Shown: positions 1 to 28,445 of the stretch, piece after piece
How the letters are laid out: every line of letters starts with the position of its first letter
Position numbering within the stretch: the first letter of the stretch is position 1
NCBI RefSeq assembly: GCF_043290135.1
Contig: NC_134704.1
Location: forward strand, 8,861,501 to 8,925,500
Source: Rhipicephalus microplus
Taxonomy: Eukaryota > Arthropoda > Arachnida > Ixodida > Ixodidae
Length of the DNA: 64,000 nt
Direction: 5' to 3'
Program-made: the position numbers and the translations under genes
Notes under the pieces: model-generated
Seen by the model: the letters and a program-made list of their open reading frames with translations, nothing else
What the model was told of the DNA's origin: nothing
The model's database searches: none

Positions 1-1593
1 AGATTTTTTTTCTTTACTCCAAACGAATACAACAACAAAAAAGCAGACTGTGCATGGACTCTGCGCCTAATATAGTTAATTTTTTTATGCGAGAATGGAA
101 GCTGACCGATTGCAGAATACTTACACGTTTATTAAATGTTTGATAAATATATCCTATGAAGCTCACCAAAAATTTATATTTTATTTCCATGCTTCAATGA
201 AATACTGAATGCCTCGGAACCACATCATGTGAATTTGACGCATTTGCAGACAGTGCATCGAAAAAATCGCAATTGTAATGGACAATCTGTTCAAGGCTCA
301 AGTTAGTATTATCGCAGGATTCAACCAGTATATCTGCATATCCTAAATTATCTACCGTTCCTATTTGTTACCTAGCTGTCAGTTGGCTGGCAGGATGGGC
401 ATCACGAATCAAGCAAATATTCCTCGTAAGAGGTCGTGAAGCTCATGGTTGCGGCTCCCACGTGGTAGAACCACCAAATATATAGCGGCGGATGAGCATT
501 CAGCAGAATTAAGCCAGTCTTCGAATAGGCGCACTATGCCGTAATGTCTAGCACTGCGTCTTGAAGCTTGTCAGACAAAGCCGGTGATTGTGGAACTTGA
601 TAATCAAAGGATCAGATTCTCAATGGCATGCAGTACTACTACTGCATGTAGTAAACTTTTTTTGCTAAAATAGCTGGCTACATTGATTATCAATGTAGCT
701 GAGTGTAGAGATCACTGACCTATGTAGGCTTATTGGTCCGAAGTATACAGAGAACACGCGTTATTTCCTTGTTTGGTTGCAAGTTTCGCGAAAACTTGCT
801 CTTTACGTAATTTACATTTGCGTCCGTGGGCCCACCAGTGATCACAAACTAGGAGGAGAAGCGGCGGTTCTACACAGTAACAAGTGGCACAAAACTAAAG
901 TTAATAAATCGTCCAGCGTTTTTGATCACACGATCAAAACAAAATAATATAGGCATAGAAGTCACGAGCTTCCCGAAATGCATTCACGCATAAAAGTACA
1001 ACTACTCAGTTACAGTCACTATGCTTTCAAAAAACAGGGAATAAATCACCCATTTTAAGGCGCCAGATGCTTTCCAAACTTGAAATAGTGTGCTTGGTTT
1101 AACATTGTCTTCTACTGACGCAGAAAAACGGCACCATTTCTGAAAGCATTCACAGCTTCACAACTTGACTACAAGTAATAATAATAATAACTGGGGTTTA
1201 TCATCCCAACAATCACAACATAATTATGCGAGACACCATAGTCGAGAGCTCTGGGAATTTTGACCATCTGGGGTTCTTTAACGTGCAGCTAATTCAAGAA
1301 CATGGGCTGAGACATTTGTGCCTGCATCTAGAATTCGGCCACCACGGCCGGGATTTGATCCCGCGACCTGTGGATCAGCAGTCGAACACCATACTCACTA
1401 AACCACCGAGGAGGGTCGACGTAAGCGAAATATGTCGATGGCAATGATATACCTGCGCAGCTGCAATGGTTGTAATACCCCGCCTCAAATACTCGGAGAG
1501 ACCAGCGTATACACGGTAAGAACACCCCAAGACACCGGGCACGCATTCGCCTGTTCGCTATGCAGGCATCGGTGACAGCGCACGCTCGCTTAC
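1..1593 (-). other. Fibulin-like gene intron, continuing past the left edge
   Basis: This stretch follows the last visible EGF exon on the minus strand and should be the next intron. It is AT-rich and has no recognisable coding segment. The only structured item is a diverged SINE at about 1190-1420. Confidence 0.6.
1190..1420 (-). repeat. Tick tRNA-derived SINE, diverged copy
   Basis: Read on the plus strand, the tail comes first and the tRNA-like head last. It shares the blocks GAGACACCATAGTCGAG, GGGGTTCTTTAACGTGCA and GATTTGATCCCGCGACCTG with cleaner copies at 23353 and 46659. An ATA-rich run precedes it. The match is clear but many positions differ, so this is an old insertion. Confidence 0.8.
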
Positions 1594-18554
<16,961 letters not shown>

Positions 18555-19046
18555 CTGCACAACAGGCAAACCACACTTTAGAGACTTCGCTCGAACATAT
18601 CGCGCTTTTAGAACGCATGTCCAGGAACTCGTGCTTCATAATGTATGTTCTCGGTCAACGGCTCTGCTATGCGAATGATTGAAAAAACATCACGATAGTT
18701 TTCTCTACGATCATTACAAACACATGACGAGCAAGCATATGAAGATCGGGCCTTTTCACTCAACATCAACACAATCATGGGTGATAGTTGAGCACTGGTA
18801 CTGTCTTAAACGCGATAGGCTTGCAGAGCTCCTCTGGTAGAAATTCTGGAGCCTGCATCGTTGGTTGTGAGCGAGAAATTAGCATCGTGAGTGAAAATTT
18901 GAGAAATGCAGATAAAGAAATAATAACAAAACTTTGTTTCGCATGGGGATACTCCCCTATGCTAGGCAAGCAGATGTTCTAACAAAGATCCACGTCAGTT
19001 CCTCGAAATCATTCGAGAAAAAAGCTTATAATAATGTCGTGTAGTC
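18555..19046 (-). other. Upstream flank or intron of the fibulin-like gene
   Basis: Beyond the first recognised exon on the minus strand this must be intron, since the exon begins in phase 1. Nothing else is recognisable. The upstream exon was not found in the window. Confidence 0.55.
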
Positions 19047-19346
19047 TCGAGTGTAGCTGATTGTACTGTGTAGTACGTTGATTGATTGGTGACATATCGT
19101 ATTGAACTATTGTCGAGTGTACATATTTGTTTATTGTTTCATCTGCCATATTTGAGAATATAATTTGTTTTGTTTATCAACTCTTGTCTCTGACTTGTTC
19201 TTTGGGCCACAGCCAGCGTCCGCTGGCGCGCAAAATAGGACCACTTCTAAATTGTCCACGCTTTCGTGGTGCAGTTCGGGGGGCCGATACTTCGGCCTTA
19301 GGAATCAGCCTGGCGATCACCCCCCTAATGAACGGGACCTGTGACA
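19047..19346 (+). repeat. 5' LTR, truncated
   Basis: It matches 23068-23352 of the 3' LTR (shared TCGAGTGTAGCTGATTGTAC, GGACCACTTCTAAATTGTCC and the GGGACCTGTGACA end). The first 0.9 kb of the LTR, including its likely promoter, is missing, so the copy has probably lost its own promoter. Confidence 0.9.
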
Positions 19347-19352
19347 ATTAAT

Positions 19353-19370
19353 CTGGCGTCCGCGACAGGA
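19353..19370 (+). promoter_or_regulatory. Candidate primer-binding site
   Basis: TGGCGTCCGCGACAGGAT starts six bases after the LTR end. Its leading TGG is expected for pairing to a tRNA 3' CCA; the tRNA identity is not resolved. Confidence 0.55.
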
Positions 19371-19550
19371 TTTAATTGGTGCACAGTGTGTCCAAAGTAG
19401 TGAGAAAAGAGCCTTGAGTCGTTCATAGTGCTATCGGAACAATTGTTGTGTGTTGCTCAGTATTCTCGTTAACGAGTGTGTAGAGTGTTTCGACAGATTG
19501 CTTCAGGCAGATATTTTGTGCACGCGGCAAGGCTTTATTTGCGAGACACC

Positions 19551-20793
19551 ATGGATCTGGAGAAGTTAGTAGCTCTTGGTAAGAAGACGGGTCTATCTGG
19601 CACTGAACTACGGATGTGGGTCAGCCAGAAGGAAAAAGAAGAGAAAGAGAGGGCCAAAGAAGAAAAGGCAGCTGAGCTGGAAAAAGAAAGGTTGGCGGTT
19701 GAAAGAGCCAAAGCGGAAAAAAACAGCTGAGCTGGAGAGAGAGAGGTTGGCAGCTGATAGGGCCAAGGAAAAAAAAGCAGCTGAGCTGGATAGAGAGAGT
19801 GAAGTTGGCAGCTGAGAGAGCCAATGAAGATAAAGCAGTTGAGTTAAAGAGAGAGGGGTTAGCAGCTGAGATGGCAAAAGAAGAAAGAGGGGCAAAAGAG
19901 TGACAGCTTAAAAAGGAAAGAGAGCAGCAATTGAAGTTGGAGCTGGAGAAAGGCTCGCAGCTGAGAGGGTGAAAGAAGAAAAAGAGGTGGAGATGGCTGA
20001 AAGAGAACGGCAGTGGCAGCACAAGATGCAACTCGAGCGGCTCCGCTTGCAACAGCGAAACGAAACTCCCGTCCAGGCTCGAGTCGAAAGCAGCGAGTGG
20101 GAAGATCATGGCTTCCGTTTGAACCCAAGCAAGCTGCTCGTAGCATTTGATGAAAGGAAGGATGACCTTGACGCGTATCTTCACAGATTTCAGACGATTG
20201 CAAGGAGCCAGAATTGGCCGGGACATCAATGGGCAACTGCTTTGAGTACTTGCTTGAGTGGCGAAGCACGTAGTGTGTACGGGAGGCTGACGCCAACCGA
20301 TGCAGCCAACTATACAAGAGTGAAGGATGTCTTACTGAAGAGATTTAGATTCACTGTGGAAGGCTTCCGGGACATATTTCGAACAGGAAAACCAGCTGAT
20401 GGTGAGACGGCTACGCAGTACGCCGCCCGACTTAGCCATCATTTCGTTAGATGGATCAAACTTTAAGTCACAGCACAGGAGTATGATGAGCCTAAAGAGA
20501 TCCCTATTAGAGAACAATTTCTCACCAGTTGCCATCTAAGTCTGTCGCTGTACTTGAACAAGAGGAGAGCTAAGTCACTTGAAGACATGCTCGAATTGGC
20601 TGATCAATTTTTGGAAGCGCAAGGTGGCACGAATCTGGCCATGGTTAAGAAGGAATGTCCCGAAGATTCGAAGAAATCGGCACCCGAAGGAAAGAAGCGT
20701 GCTCTGGAGAGTGTTCCGCGATGTTTTCTGTGTAACCGAGTGGGTCATCGCGCTAACAGTTGTAGAACTAATTTAACGAGCCCTACAGTTTAA
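19551..20793 (+). pseudogene. Retrotransposon gag (coiled coil, capsid-like, zinc knuckle), broken
   Basis: The start is taken at the ATG in GACACCATGGATCTGG. The opening peptide MDLEKLVALGKKTGLSGTEL is followed by a charged Glu/Lys/Ala coiled coil of imperfect repeats (AAELERERLAADRAK). A capsid-like segment follows (FDERKDDLDAYLHRFQTIAR and SGEARSVYGRL) and then a CCHC knuckle, CFLCNRVGHRANSC, near 20720. Indels in A runs near 19725 and 19800 shift the frame, and a TAA at about 20464 and another near 20791 interrupt it. A second knuckle near 20795 has lost its His and last Cys. It would package RNA in an intact element. Confidence 0.85.
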
Positions 20794-20843
20794 AATGTTT
20801 CAAATGTGGTCAGACTGGGAACAAAGCAGGCGTATATAACGGA

Positions 20844-21847
20844 GTGAGTAAAACCCACCAGGTAGCCTATGTGCAGGTGGCACCGAAAGCCGATGATGAT
20901 GACGCCACCAACGGATTCGTAGAGTTGAAAAATGGGAAGAAACTTCCTATTGTGGGTGCTGTAATGACAAAACAGCCAACCGGTGTTACGAAGGGAATGC
21001 GAACGCTGCCTGGAAAAGTTGCGGGCAAGAAGGTTACAGTGTTAAGAGACACCGGTAGCTCTACTGTTATCGTGCGGAGAAATTTGGTACGGGAGAGTGA
21101 GTTAACAGGCAAAACTAAACCAGTTTGTCTAATTGACAGCATGGTTGAAATATTTCTTGAAGCAGAGATCGAGGCTGAAATTCCTTACTTCAGCGGGAGT
21201 GTTTCTGTCCTATGTATGACGACCCCCTTTACGACCTCATCATGGAAAACATCGATGGGGCGCGAGGGCCGAACGATCCAGAACGTTCGGGGGAAGACCC
21301 GAAGATGGAGCCCTCGCCGACACAGGGACCGCGAGATACAGTGGAGAAAATTTCCGTGAAGGACTTCACCCGAGCCCAAGGTGAAGCCTGGGTGCTAAAG
21401 ACGGTGAATCTGGAGATGATCGTGTTAAACGAGAGAACGTGCCGTGCAGCTGGACTTACGGCAGCACGACCTCAATCGACCAACAGTGAAAAGGTGACTG
21501 AGTCGGCCAGCCAGGCCAAATGTCGTGACGTGAACAAGCTGGTGAATAACCAGACAAGATCGGTTCAACGTTACGACCCGTTAACGGTGTCGAAAGTGTC
21601 AACGATGGCTGAGACGCAGCCTCAGATACCGTCGATTGGAAGGGCTCACCGGAACAGGACGAAAAAAAAAAGAAGAGATCGAGCGAGCACCGCAAGAAAG
21701 GTCGCACGCGCAGCACTAAGTGCACAGGATAGGAGATTTGGTTGGATTTCCGTGCGCGTGGCAGTGTGGAGCCTCAATGTGTTGTGTTGTTATCCTGTGT
21801 CACAAGTGGATATCGAGGGAGTCGAACCGTTTGTTGCGTCGACGTGA
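20844..21847 (+). pseudogene. Retropepsin-like protease and C-terminal remnant, frameshifted
   Basis: The aspartic protease signature DTGSS lies in VTVLRDTGSSTVIVRR at about 21050, preceded by the expected Gly/Lys-rich lead. The frame shifts near 21205, after YFSGSV and before the conserved DDPLYDLI block, which continues in the next frame. The remaining sequence to the stop at 21847 is basic and has no RT motifs. In the autonomous relative a reverse transcriptase would be expected here. Confidence 0.75.
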
Positions 21848-22103
21848 TGTTTAGGATTGTACAATTGTGTAAAGACAGACATTTGTGCATTAGTATTGTT
21901 TAAAATGTGTGATGGAGAGCTGTAGTCAAGTAGCTGTGGTTATATTTCATGTGTTGTGTGATCGAATTGCAATGTGCAATTGTATTGTGTTTTATACTGT
22001 GAATGTGACGCGCCATGAGCGATGGGCTGTGTTATGGCTGTTGTTATGTGGTGACTGTTCGCGCTCATTTGTGTGGTTTTGAATATTATGTGATACTATT
22101 CTT

Positions 22104-22120
22104 AAAGTGGGGGGAGGGGG
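22104..22120 (+). promoter_or_regulatory. Polypurine tract
   Basis: AAAGTGGGGGGAGGGGG lies just upstream of the 3' LTR start TGTCACA and would prime plus-strand synthesis. Confidence 0.75.
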
Positions 22121-22123
22121 CAG

Positions 22124-23606
22124 TGTCACAAACGAGCACTCAGAAAGAGAGTGCACCGCCGAGTTCTGGCGGCGGTTACCGGGCCGGGCGCCGCAGGGGC
22201 GCCTCAAGGTCAACGCGAAGAAAACAAGCATTCAAAGACTCCCGGGCGCACCGTCTTTCCGCCTCGGAAGCGTAGTTTCGCCGACCAACCTCCTCATATC
22301 GGCCGCCGAGCAAGCCCTGGAAAGATCTCGAGGGAATGGGGCGTGGTGATTCAGAGTTGCGTCACGTATCGCAGACGGCTTCTGAAACGTCTCGCCGTTT
22401 CGCCAGCCTTGGCTGTGCACCGCGCCGACGAAATGATTAGAATTTTCTGGAATCTAGCGCAAAAGGTATTTAAGTGAGCAGCGGAGAAGGGAGATTAGGA
22501 GAAGAATAAAGTTAGCGCCAGTATTCATAGGGTGTTTCCGCCGCGTCGGCGAAGGTTTTGTGCCTTGTGACAAAGCAGCAGAAGAAAGTTTGCGCCCGTG
22601 TGCGTAGGCAGGAGATGAAAGTTTTGCGCAAGGGTGCGTAGGGTGATTCCGCCGTGTCGGCGAAGACTTCTGTCATCAGTGACAAAGCAGGTAATGAAGA
22701 GGATTTCCGCCTGAAGGGTCAAGGCTGGTGCTACCAGCAGAACAATAGTGTGAGAATACCACCAGAGAGCGAAGACGCGTCCTGCAATCGCAACGCGAGG
22801 GAAGCCGACATGTTACCAGTGAAAAAGTTTGGTGCTTGGAGAGCGGCCAATTGAAGACGCGAGGTTTCCTGGAAGAGAAACTTCGGGAGCAGCGGATCGA
22901 CAATAGCGCTGTAGTTTGAGTGAGCGATTCTTGGAAGAGTATCATTCATACTTTGTTCCGAGGCCTTTGTACTGAATTAGCTTTGGAACTCTTTAGTATT
23001 TAAGTGTCTTGGTGGTTCGATGCATGCGATTGCATTGTAGCGCGCATTGTTGTTTGTGTCTGTTGTTTCGAGTGTAGCTGATTGTACTCTGTAGTACGTT
23101 GATTGATTGGTGACATATACTGAACTATTGTCGAGTGTGCTTTATCGTTTGATATGCCATATTTGAGAATATAATTTTGTTTTGTTTATCAACTCGGCTC
23201 TGACTTGTTCTTTTGGTCACAGCCGGCGTCCACTGGTGCGCCAAGTAGGACCACCTCTAAATTGTCCACGCTTTCGTGCTGCAGTTCAGGGGGCCGATAC
23301 TTCGGCCCTTGGAATTAGCCCGGCGATCGCCTGCCTAATTAACGGGACCTGTTGATTGATTTGGGGGGTTTAACGTCCCAAAACCACCATTTGATTATGA
23401 GAGACGCCGTAGTGGAGGACTCCGGAAATTTTGACCACCTGGGGTTCTTTAACGTGCACCCAAATCTGAGTACACGGGCCTACAACATTTCCGCCTCCAT
23501 CGGAAATGCAGCCGCCGCAGCCGGGAATCGAACCCGCGACCTGCGGGTCAGCAGCCGAGTACCTTAGCCACTAGACCACCGCGGCGGGGCAACGGGACCT
23601 GTGACA
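22124..23606 (+). repeat. 3' LTR with nested SINE
   Basis: It runs from TGTCACA to TGTGACA and is about 1.23 kb once the SINE and one target duplication are removed. Within it an imperfect direct duplication (CCGCCG(C/T)GTCGGCGAAG, then GTGACAAAGCAG) is repeated at about 22540 and 22663. GGTATTTAAG near 22464 and GAATAAAG near 22503 may be its TATA and polyadenylation signals. Confidence 0.88.
23353..23590 (-). repeat. Full-length tick SINE inserted in the 3' LTR
   Basis: The element of about 238 bp runs from a TTGATTGATT tail to the tRNA-like head CACTAGACCACCGCGGCGGGG. It is flanked by the 12 bp duplication AACGGGACCTGT (23341-23352 and 23591-23602), which occurs once in the 5' LTR. This proves insertion after the LTR element arrived. 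Confidence 0.95.
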
Positions 23607-23837
23607 GCTTGTGCGATGCGTTATTATGGCAATATTTCATGTTGCATTGTGAAGCATGTATACAGGACGCGGGTGCTTGAAAAGCATGAAAGTTATTTTC
23701 AATGCATTTCGAAGCAGAGGAAGTGCGTTTCACCCTATTCGAGAGCAGAGGCATGTCTGTGTGGTATAACACCCTCTTGCCCCGCAAACGACCCGGGTTC
23801 AATCCACACTCAGGCCTGGATTTTTTTAATTTTTTAG

Positions 23838-24356
23838 CGAGAGCTGTTATGAGATCACAGCTCAGGTCACGCGCAGTCGAACACCGCCACCGCCGCCACC
23901 GGTGTCCATAACCACATCGCTCGAAATCGGAAAAAATAAACCTAGCAACAATAACACAGTGGTGTTCGAACCCGAGCCCGCTGTGTGCTAGCCCAGTATT
24001 CTACCACTGAGATCTGCCGTTGCTTCTTACTCATTGGCAAACTTGCTTTAGGCAGGCTTGATGTGGGGAAAGCAGTCGCATTAATACTACTTATAAAGCG
24101 TTTTAAAACAGCGAAAGAACAACCAGTTGTCGCAGAATGCGATTAGCGTAGCGAGTGGGTAGTCCAATGATCCAATCCATTACAAAAGCTTGTTCTTGTT
24201 CCCTATTAAGTGTGGTACATACCCACTTCAGGCATAAGTCTTCATCGTTGTCAACCACTGCATGAACGATTGGCACAGAATTCCTTCCAAGTGTTTAGCG
24301 GATACCCCGCTACTCAGAAGAATGAAGAGAAATAGCATAGCGAATGCCGGCCTACT
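23838..24356 (-). repeat. tRNA-derived dispersed repeat (about 0.5 kb), copy 1
   Basis: It matches 58780-59330: shared CACCGGTGTCC-type lead, a minus-strand tRNA-like part with B box GGTTCGAAC (about 23960-24020), GGCAGGCTT(G/C)ATGT, GCATTAA and TACCCCGCT(A/T)CTCAGAAG. A shorter piece occurs at 30640-30730. Confidence 0.75.
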
Positions 24357-24998
24357 ACCCCCCCCCCCCGCAAAATTATTATTAATGCCCTAGTGGTTAT
24401 CAAGCAAGTGTGCTTGCAGTAGTTACCCAATGAGTGTTTTGGAAAGGTTCTGAAAGTCCGCTCTTCGAGCTTTCGCTGTAACTGTGCTGCGCCTTCTGCG
24501 CTGGCCTGGCGTTTTTTTTTTTTGCTGCATAGTTCTCGATTTTTTGGTCTCGCAAAGATGATTTTTCGCTCCCAACCAACGACGCTAACATCGACTCCGA
24601 CGCATACACCGAAAGTGTGCGAAACGAGCTCTTTAACGCTACGCGTTATTAATGTATACACAAGCACGCCATTGGGTGTGTTGCACCTTCGTTTCTGTTT
24701 ATATAGCGCGTTTCAAGTGTCGAGCTGTGACTGTTAGTCTACATTCGTCTTGTGTATGCTCATTTTGTTCGTGCTTTCTGCTTGAGGTGTGCGCTGCAAG
24801 TTTCGAGCTGCTGCTGCTGCTTGCCGTTCTTCGCGCGACTTTGCAATTTGTTGCTGTACCATTCATTGCTTGGGTCTTGTGGCGAAACACTGCACAATAG
24901 GCGCTCAACTACCTCTGTGAAGACATGTTTCACTTTCGTGTTTACCAAATCCTAAAAAAAGAAATCAGCCACATTTTTTAAATCTTATGATTGCACTT

Positions 24999-25080
24999 TT
25001 TCGGCGTCACTTCCGTGACGGAAACACGTAATTGAAGTCTTGGTAAGCCCCAGCATGCATAAAACACTTTCGTGTTTAAA
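24999..25080 (+). repeat. Dispersed repeat segment shared with 12996-13075
   Basis: It has the same order of CCGTGACGG, ACGTAATTGAAGTC and GCATAAAACACTTTC as the copy in the fibulin intron. Confidence 0.7.
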
Positions 25081-25139
25081 ACTTGGGGCAGCTTAGCACT
25101 AGCGCTGCCAAGCCTGAAGGAAGTGCGGAGTTGGGTGAC

Positions 25140-25545
25140 CAACCTTGCTCCTCTTCATTTTTCTTTTCTTTCATCTTCACTTTTCTTTTTCTCTTCGCTG
25201 TGTTTGTTGTTTTTTTATGTGCGCTTATTTCTATTGTTTATTTCTACATATATTTCTCTTTCTTGCCTTCCTCTTTCTTTCTCTCTCGTTTCCTCTTCCT
25301 TTCTCTTTCTGTCTTCGCTTTCTTTCTATGCTATGATTTACTCTCCCCTCTCTTTTTCTCTTCTGCTTACCATCACTTCTCTTATAGGTATGCTCTGCTC
25401 GAGTGCCCGAACAGCGGAGGGCTGTTACGACACTCGTCTTCAGATCGCGGGTTAAAATCTCGCCTCGCGAAGAATTTCTTCCTTCCTCCTTTGCATCTTT
25501 TCTCTCTCTTTTTCTTCCTTTCTCTCGCACTCTATCTGTAGTCGT
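25140..25545 (+). repeat. Pyrimidine-rich (TTTC/CTTT) tract
   Basis: Strongly strand-biased C/T sequence with irregular CTTT and CTCT units, interrupted by a tRNA-like segment at about 25385-25475. Open frames here (Phe/Leu/Ser-rich) reflect composition. Confidence 0.8.
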
Positions 25546-26075
25546 TGTGTTGCCCCAGAGTTACTGCATCCCGAGTCGGCCAAATAATCGAATGTGTTCC
25601 GAGGGCGAGGCAGAAGTAGGCGTAGAGGACGAAGCGAGTGCGTGCCGGTTTCTCGATGGTGACAGTTTTCTGTTCGCTCTGCATCGACTTACGGTCGGTT
25701 TGAAAAGCTTCTCTGTTAAAAGGACTGCACACAATTCTACAGCAAATGACTTTGCAGCTGCAAGGTATCAAATTAATATAAACGTAGCGATGAATGGGCC
25801 CGCACCAGCTGACCAAACACATTCTACCCACTGGGCATTTGGATGAGATTTTCAGGTGGTCGATTCCTTTAGCGTCATTCTTCATGAACCGAATCATTAG
25901 GGAGGTGAAGAGAGTCCACGTGGGTTACGGTACAAGAGTTTCTCGACGAAAACATGTCGTTGGACCAACTAGTTAAAAATCATTTCAGGGCGAAGTCACT
26001 GTTTATGCCTTTATGTTTCAGGCACGTTTACAAATTCTATCATTAGTGTTTTTCCTGCATTGACTAATAAAAAGT

Positions 26076-26121
26076 TTGATTGATTGATAGATTTGTGAAG
26101 TCTAACGTCCCAAAACCACTA
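26076..26121 (-). repeat. SINE tail fragment, left half of a split copy
   Basis: TTGATTGATTGATAG and AAGTCTAACGTCCCAAAACC are the SINE tail. The copy stops at CCACTAT and the pol fragment begins. The matching remainder starts at 28318. Confidence 0.85.
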
Positions 26122-28317
26122 TCCGGGACGACTTCATAGGTAACCTCACTTAATCGTCGCAGCACTCGATAAGGTCCGAAGTACTTTTTGAGCAATTTTT
26201 CAGATAGTCCCCGTCTTCGTACAGGCGTCCACACCCATACCCTGTCCCCAGTTTCGTACGTTACAGGTGTATGACGTTGGTTATAGCGGCCTGTGTCGTA
26301 CTCTTGCTGTTGGTATATTCGCAGACGTGCGAGCTGCCTGGCTTCCTCTGCGCGTTGAGTAAACGCGTCAGCACTCGTTTCGTTGTCATCGCATTCGTGT
26401 GGCAGCATCGCGTCTAACATCGTTCTTACTTCTCGTCCGTAAACAAGGCTGAATGGGGTCATCCGTGTGGTTTCTTGTTTCGCAGTATTGTATGCGAACG
26501 TTATGTAAGGGAGAATCTCGTCCCAGTTTTTGAGTTTGAAGTCCACATACATTGAAAGCATGTCTTCCAGAGTTTTGTTAAGTCGTTCGGTCAACCCGTT
26601 GGTTTGTGGATGGTAAGCTGTCGACTTGCGATGAATAGTACCGCTGAGCACCAACACATGATCTAAAAGCGCGGCCGTGAATGCAGTTCCGCGATCTGTT
26701 ATAACGATCGATGGCGCACCGTGTCTCAGCACAATGTTCTCTATGAAGAACCGGGCTACCTCCTCTGCTGTGCCTCTCTGGATGGCTTTTGTCTCGGCGT
26801 AGCGAGTAAGGTAGTCGGTCGCCACTGTAACCCAGTGGTTACCAACACTAGAGGTGGGAAGTGGGCCCAGAAGGTCCATTCCGATCTGGTCAAATGGCGT
26901 TGTCGGGATCTGGACAGGGTGTAGCAAACCGCCTCGTTTCGTTGGAGGTGACTTGTGCAGCTGGCAATCGAGGCAGGTCCGAACATGATGCTTCACGGTA
27001 GCAGTGAGTCTAGGCCAGTAATATCTCCCTCGAACTCTGCTTAGTGTGCGCGTGTAACCTAAATGTCCAGATGTTGCCTCGTTGTGGCAAGCTTGCAACA
27101 CCTCAGAACGAAGAGTGGTAGGGACGACAAGCAGGTAGGTGGACCCATCTGACGAGAAGTTCATTTTGTAAAGGACATTTTTTCGCAGACAGAACGACGA
27201 TGGTCCTCTTGTAAAGGCTTTGGGTGCATTCTGGCTTCGTCCTTCTAAATAATTAATCAAGCCAAGTAGCTCAGGATTGTCATGCTGGTGATCTGCAATG
27301 GTTGACGTGTCGAGGATTCCGAGGAACGCTGCCTCTTCATCAAAAGCAGCAGCTGACTCTATCGGTGATCGAGATAGGCAGTCGGCGTCCGTGTGTCGTT
27401 TTCCCGACTTATACACCATCGTTATATCAAACTCCTGTAGTCTAAGGCTCCAGCGTGCCAATCACCCGGAAGGATCTTTCAGACTTGTTAACTAACACAA
27501 CGAATGGTGGTCACTGATAACCTTGAATGGGCGGCCGTACAGGTATGGGCGAAATTTCATAACTGCCCACACCACGGCGAGGCATTCCTTTTCAGTGGTC
27601 GAGTAATTTGCTTCTGTGCGTGACAGAGTTCTGCTTGCGTAAGCGATCACTCTTTCCTCGTCATCCTGGCGCTGTACAAGCACAGCTCCGAGGCCGACAT
27701 TGCTAGCGTCAGTATGGAGCACTGTAGGGGCTGTGTCATCAAAATGGGCAAGCACGGGGGTCGTCTGTAGACGTTGCCGCAAGTCATTGAAAGCATCTTC
27801 CTGTTCGTCGCCCCAAACAAATGCAACGTCATCCCTCGTGCAACGAGTTAGAGGTCACGCAATGCGCGCAAAATCTGGAATAAACCGCCGATAATATGCA
27901 CAGAGACCCAGAAAACGCCTCACTGCCTTTTTATCTGATGGTGTTGGAAACTGTGTGACGGCTGCAACTTTTTCGGGGTCTGGACGAACTCCTGCGTAAC
28001 TGACGACATGGCCAGGAAACTGCAGTTCCTCAAAGCAGAATCTCCGGCTTGAGCGTCAGGCCTGCGGCCCGTATGGCCTGCAAGACCATTTGCAATCGTT
28101 CAAGGTGCTCGTCAAACGTTGTAGAAAACACAATGACGTCGTCAAGGTATACTAGGCAGGTTCTCCATTTAAGGCCAGAAAGAACGGTATCCATGAGACG
28201 CTGGAAAGTAGCAGGCGCGGAGCACAAGCCAAATGGTAAAACCTTAAATTCGTACGGTCCGTCTGGCGCCACGAAAGCGGTTTTTTCACAATCCCTGGGG
28301 TCTACTTCAATTTGCCA
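26121..28317 (-). pseudogene. Ty3/gypsy pol fragment: reverse transcriptase, RNase H, integrase
   Basis: Reading the minus strand from 28317, the frame enters inside the reverse transcriptase (YWQIEV, then PFGLCSAPATF and the catalytic YLDD). RNase H follows ([30 protein letters not shown]). The integrase has an HHCC zinc site (CHNEATSGHLG ... CLDCQLHK) and a DDE core (GMDLLGPL, ITDRGTAF, NGLTERLNK). It ends in the integrase tail (YEVVPDS). Breaks are a frameshift near 28040 and stops at 27855, 27492 and 27462, two of which look like CGA to TGA transitions. No gag or LTR is attached. It is a dead fragment. Confidence 0.95.
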
Positions 28318-28445
28318 ATATGAGAGACGCCGTAGTGGAGCGCTCCGGAAATTTTGACCACCTGGAGTTCTTTAACGTGCACCCAAATCTGAGTACACGG
28401 GCCTACAACATTTCCGCCTCCATCGGAAATGCAGCCGCCACAGCC
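28318..28445 (-). repeat. SINE fragment, right half of a split copy
   Basis: ATGAGAGACGCCGTAGTGG to CATCGGAAATGCAGCCGCC matches the middle of the SINE, in the same orientation as the half at 26076. The head is missing beyond 28445. Confidence 0.9.

Larger units (their letters stand above)
19047..23606 (+). mobile_element. Decayed Ty3/gypsy-like LTR retrotransposon lacking pol
   Basis: A truncated 5' LTR (19047-19346), a primer-binding-like site, a broken gag-protease region, a polypurine tract (22104-22120) and a full 3' LTR (22124-23606) lie in order. The LTR ends are TGTCACA and TGTGACA. There is no reverse transcriptase, RNase H or integrase in the roughly 2.8 kb interior, so this copy is non-autonomous. 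It has frameshifts and stops, and a SINE is nested in the 3' LTR. Confidence 0.9.
23607..26075. other. Intergenic repeat-rich sequence
   Basis: It includes a tRNA-like box (CCCGGGTTCAATCC at about 23791), the tRNA-derived repeat at 23838-24356, a C run near 24359, a repeat segment shared with 12996, a long pyrimidine-rich stretch at 25140-25545 and a further tRNA-like box (GCGGGTTAAAATC) near 25447. No cellular gene is recognisable. Confidence 0.6.

Noticed and set aside
19608..20317. Minus-strand Leu/Ser-rich frames
   Set aside because: They are the antisense of the retrotransposon gag coiled coil.
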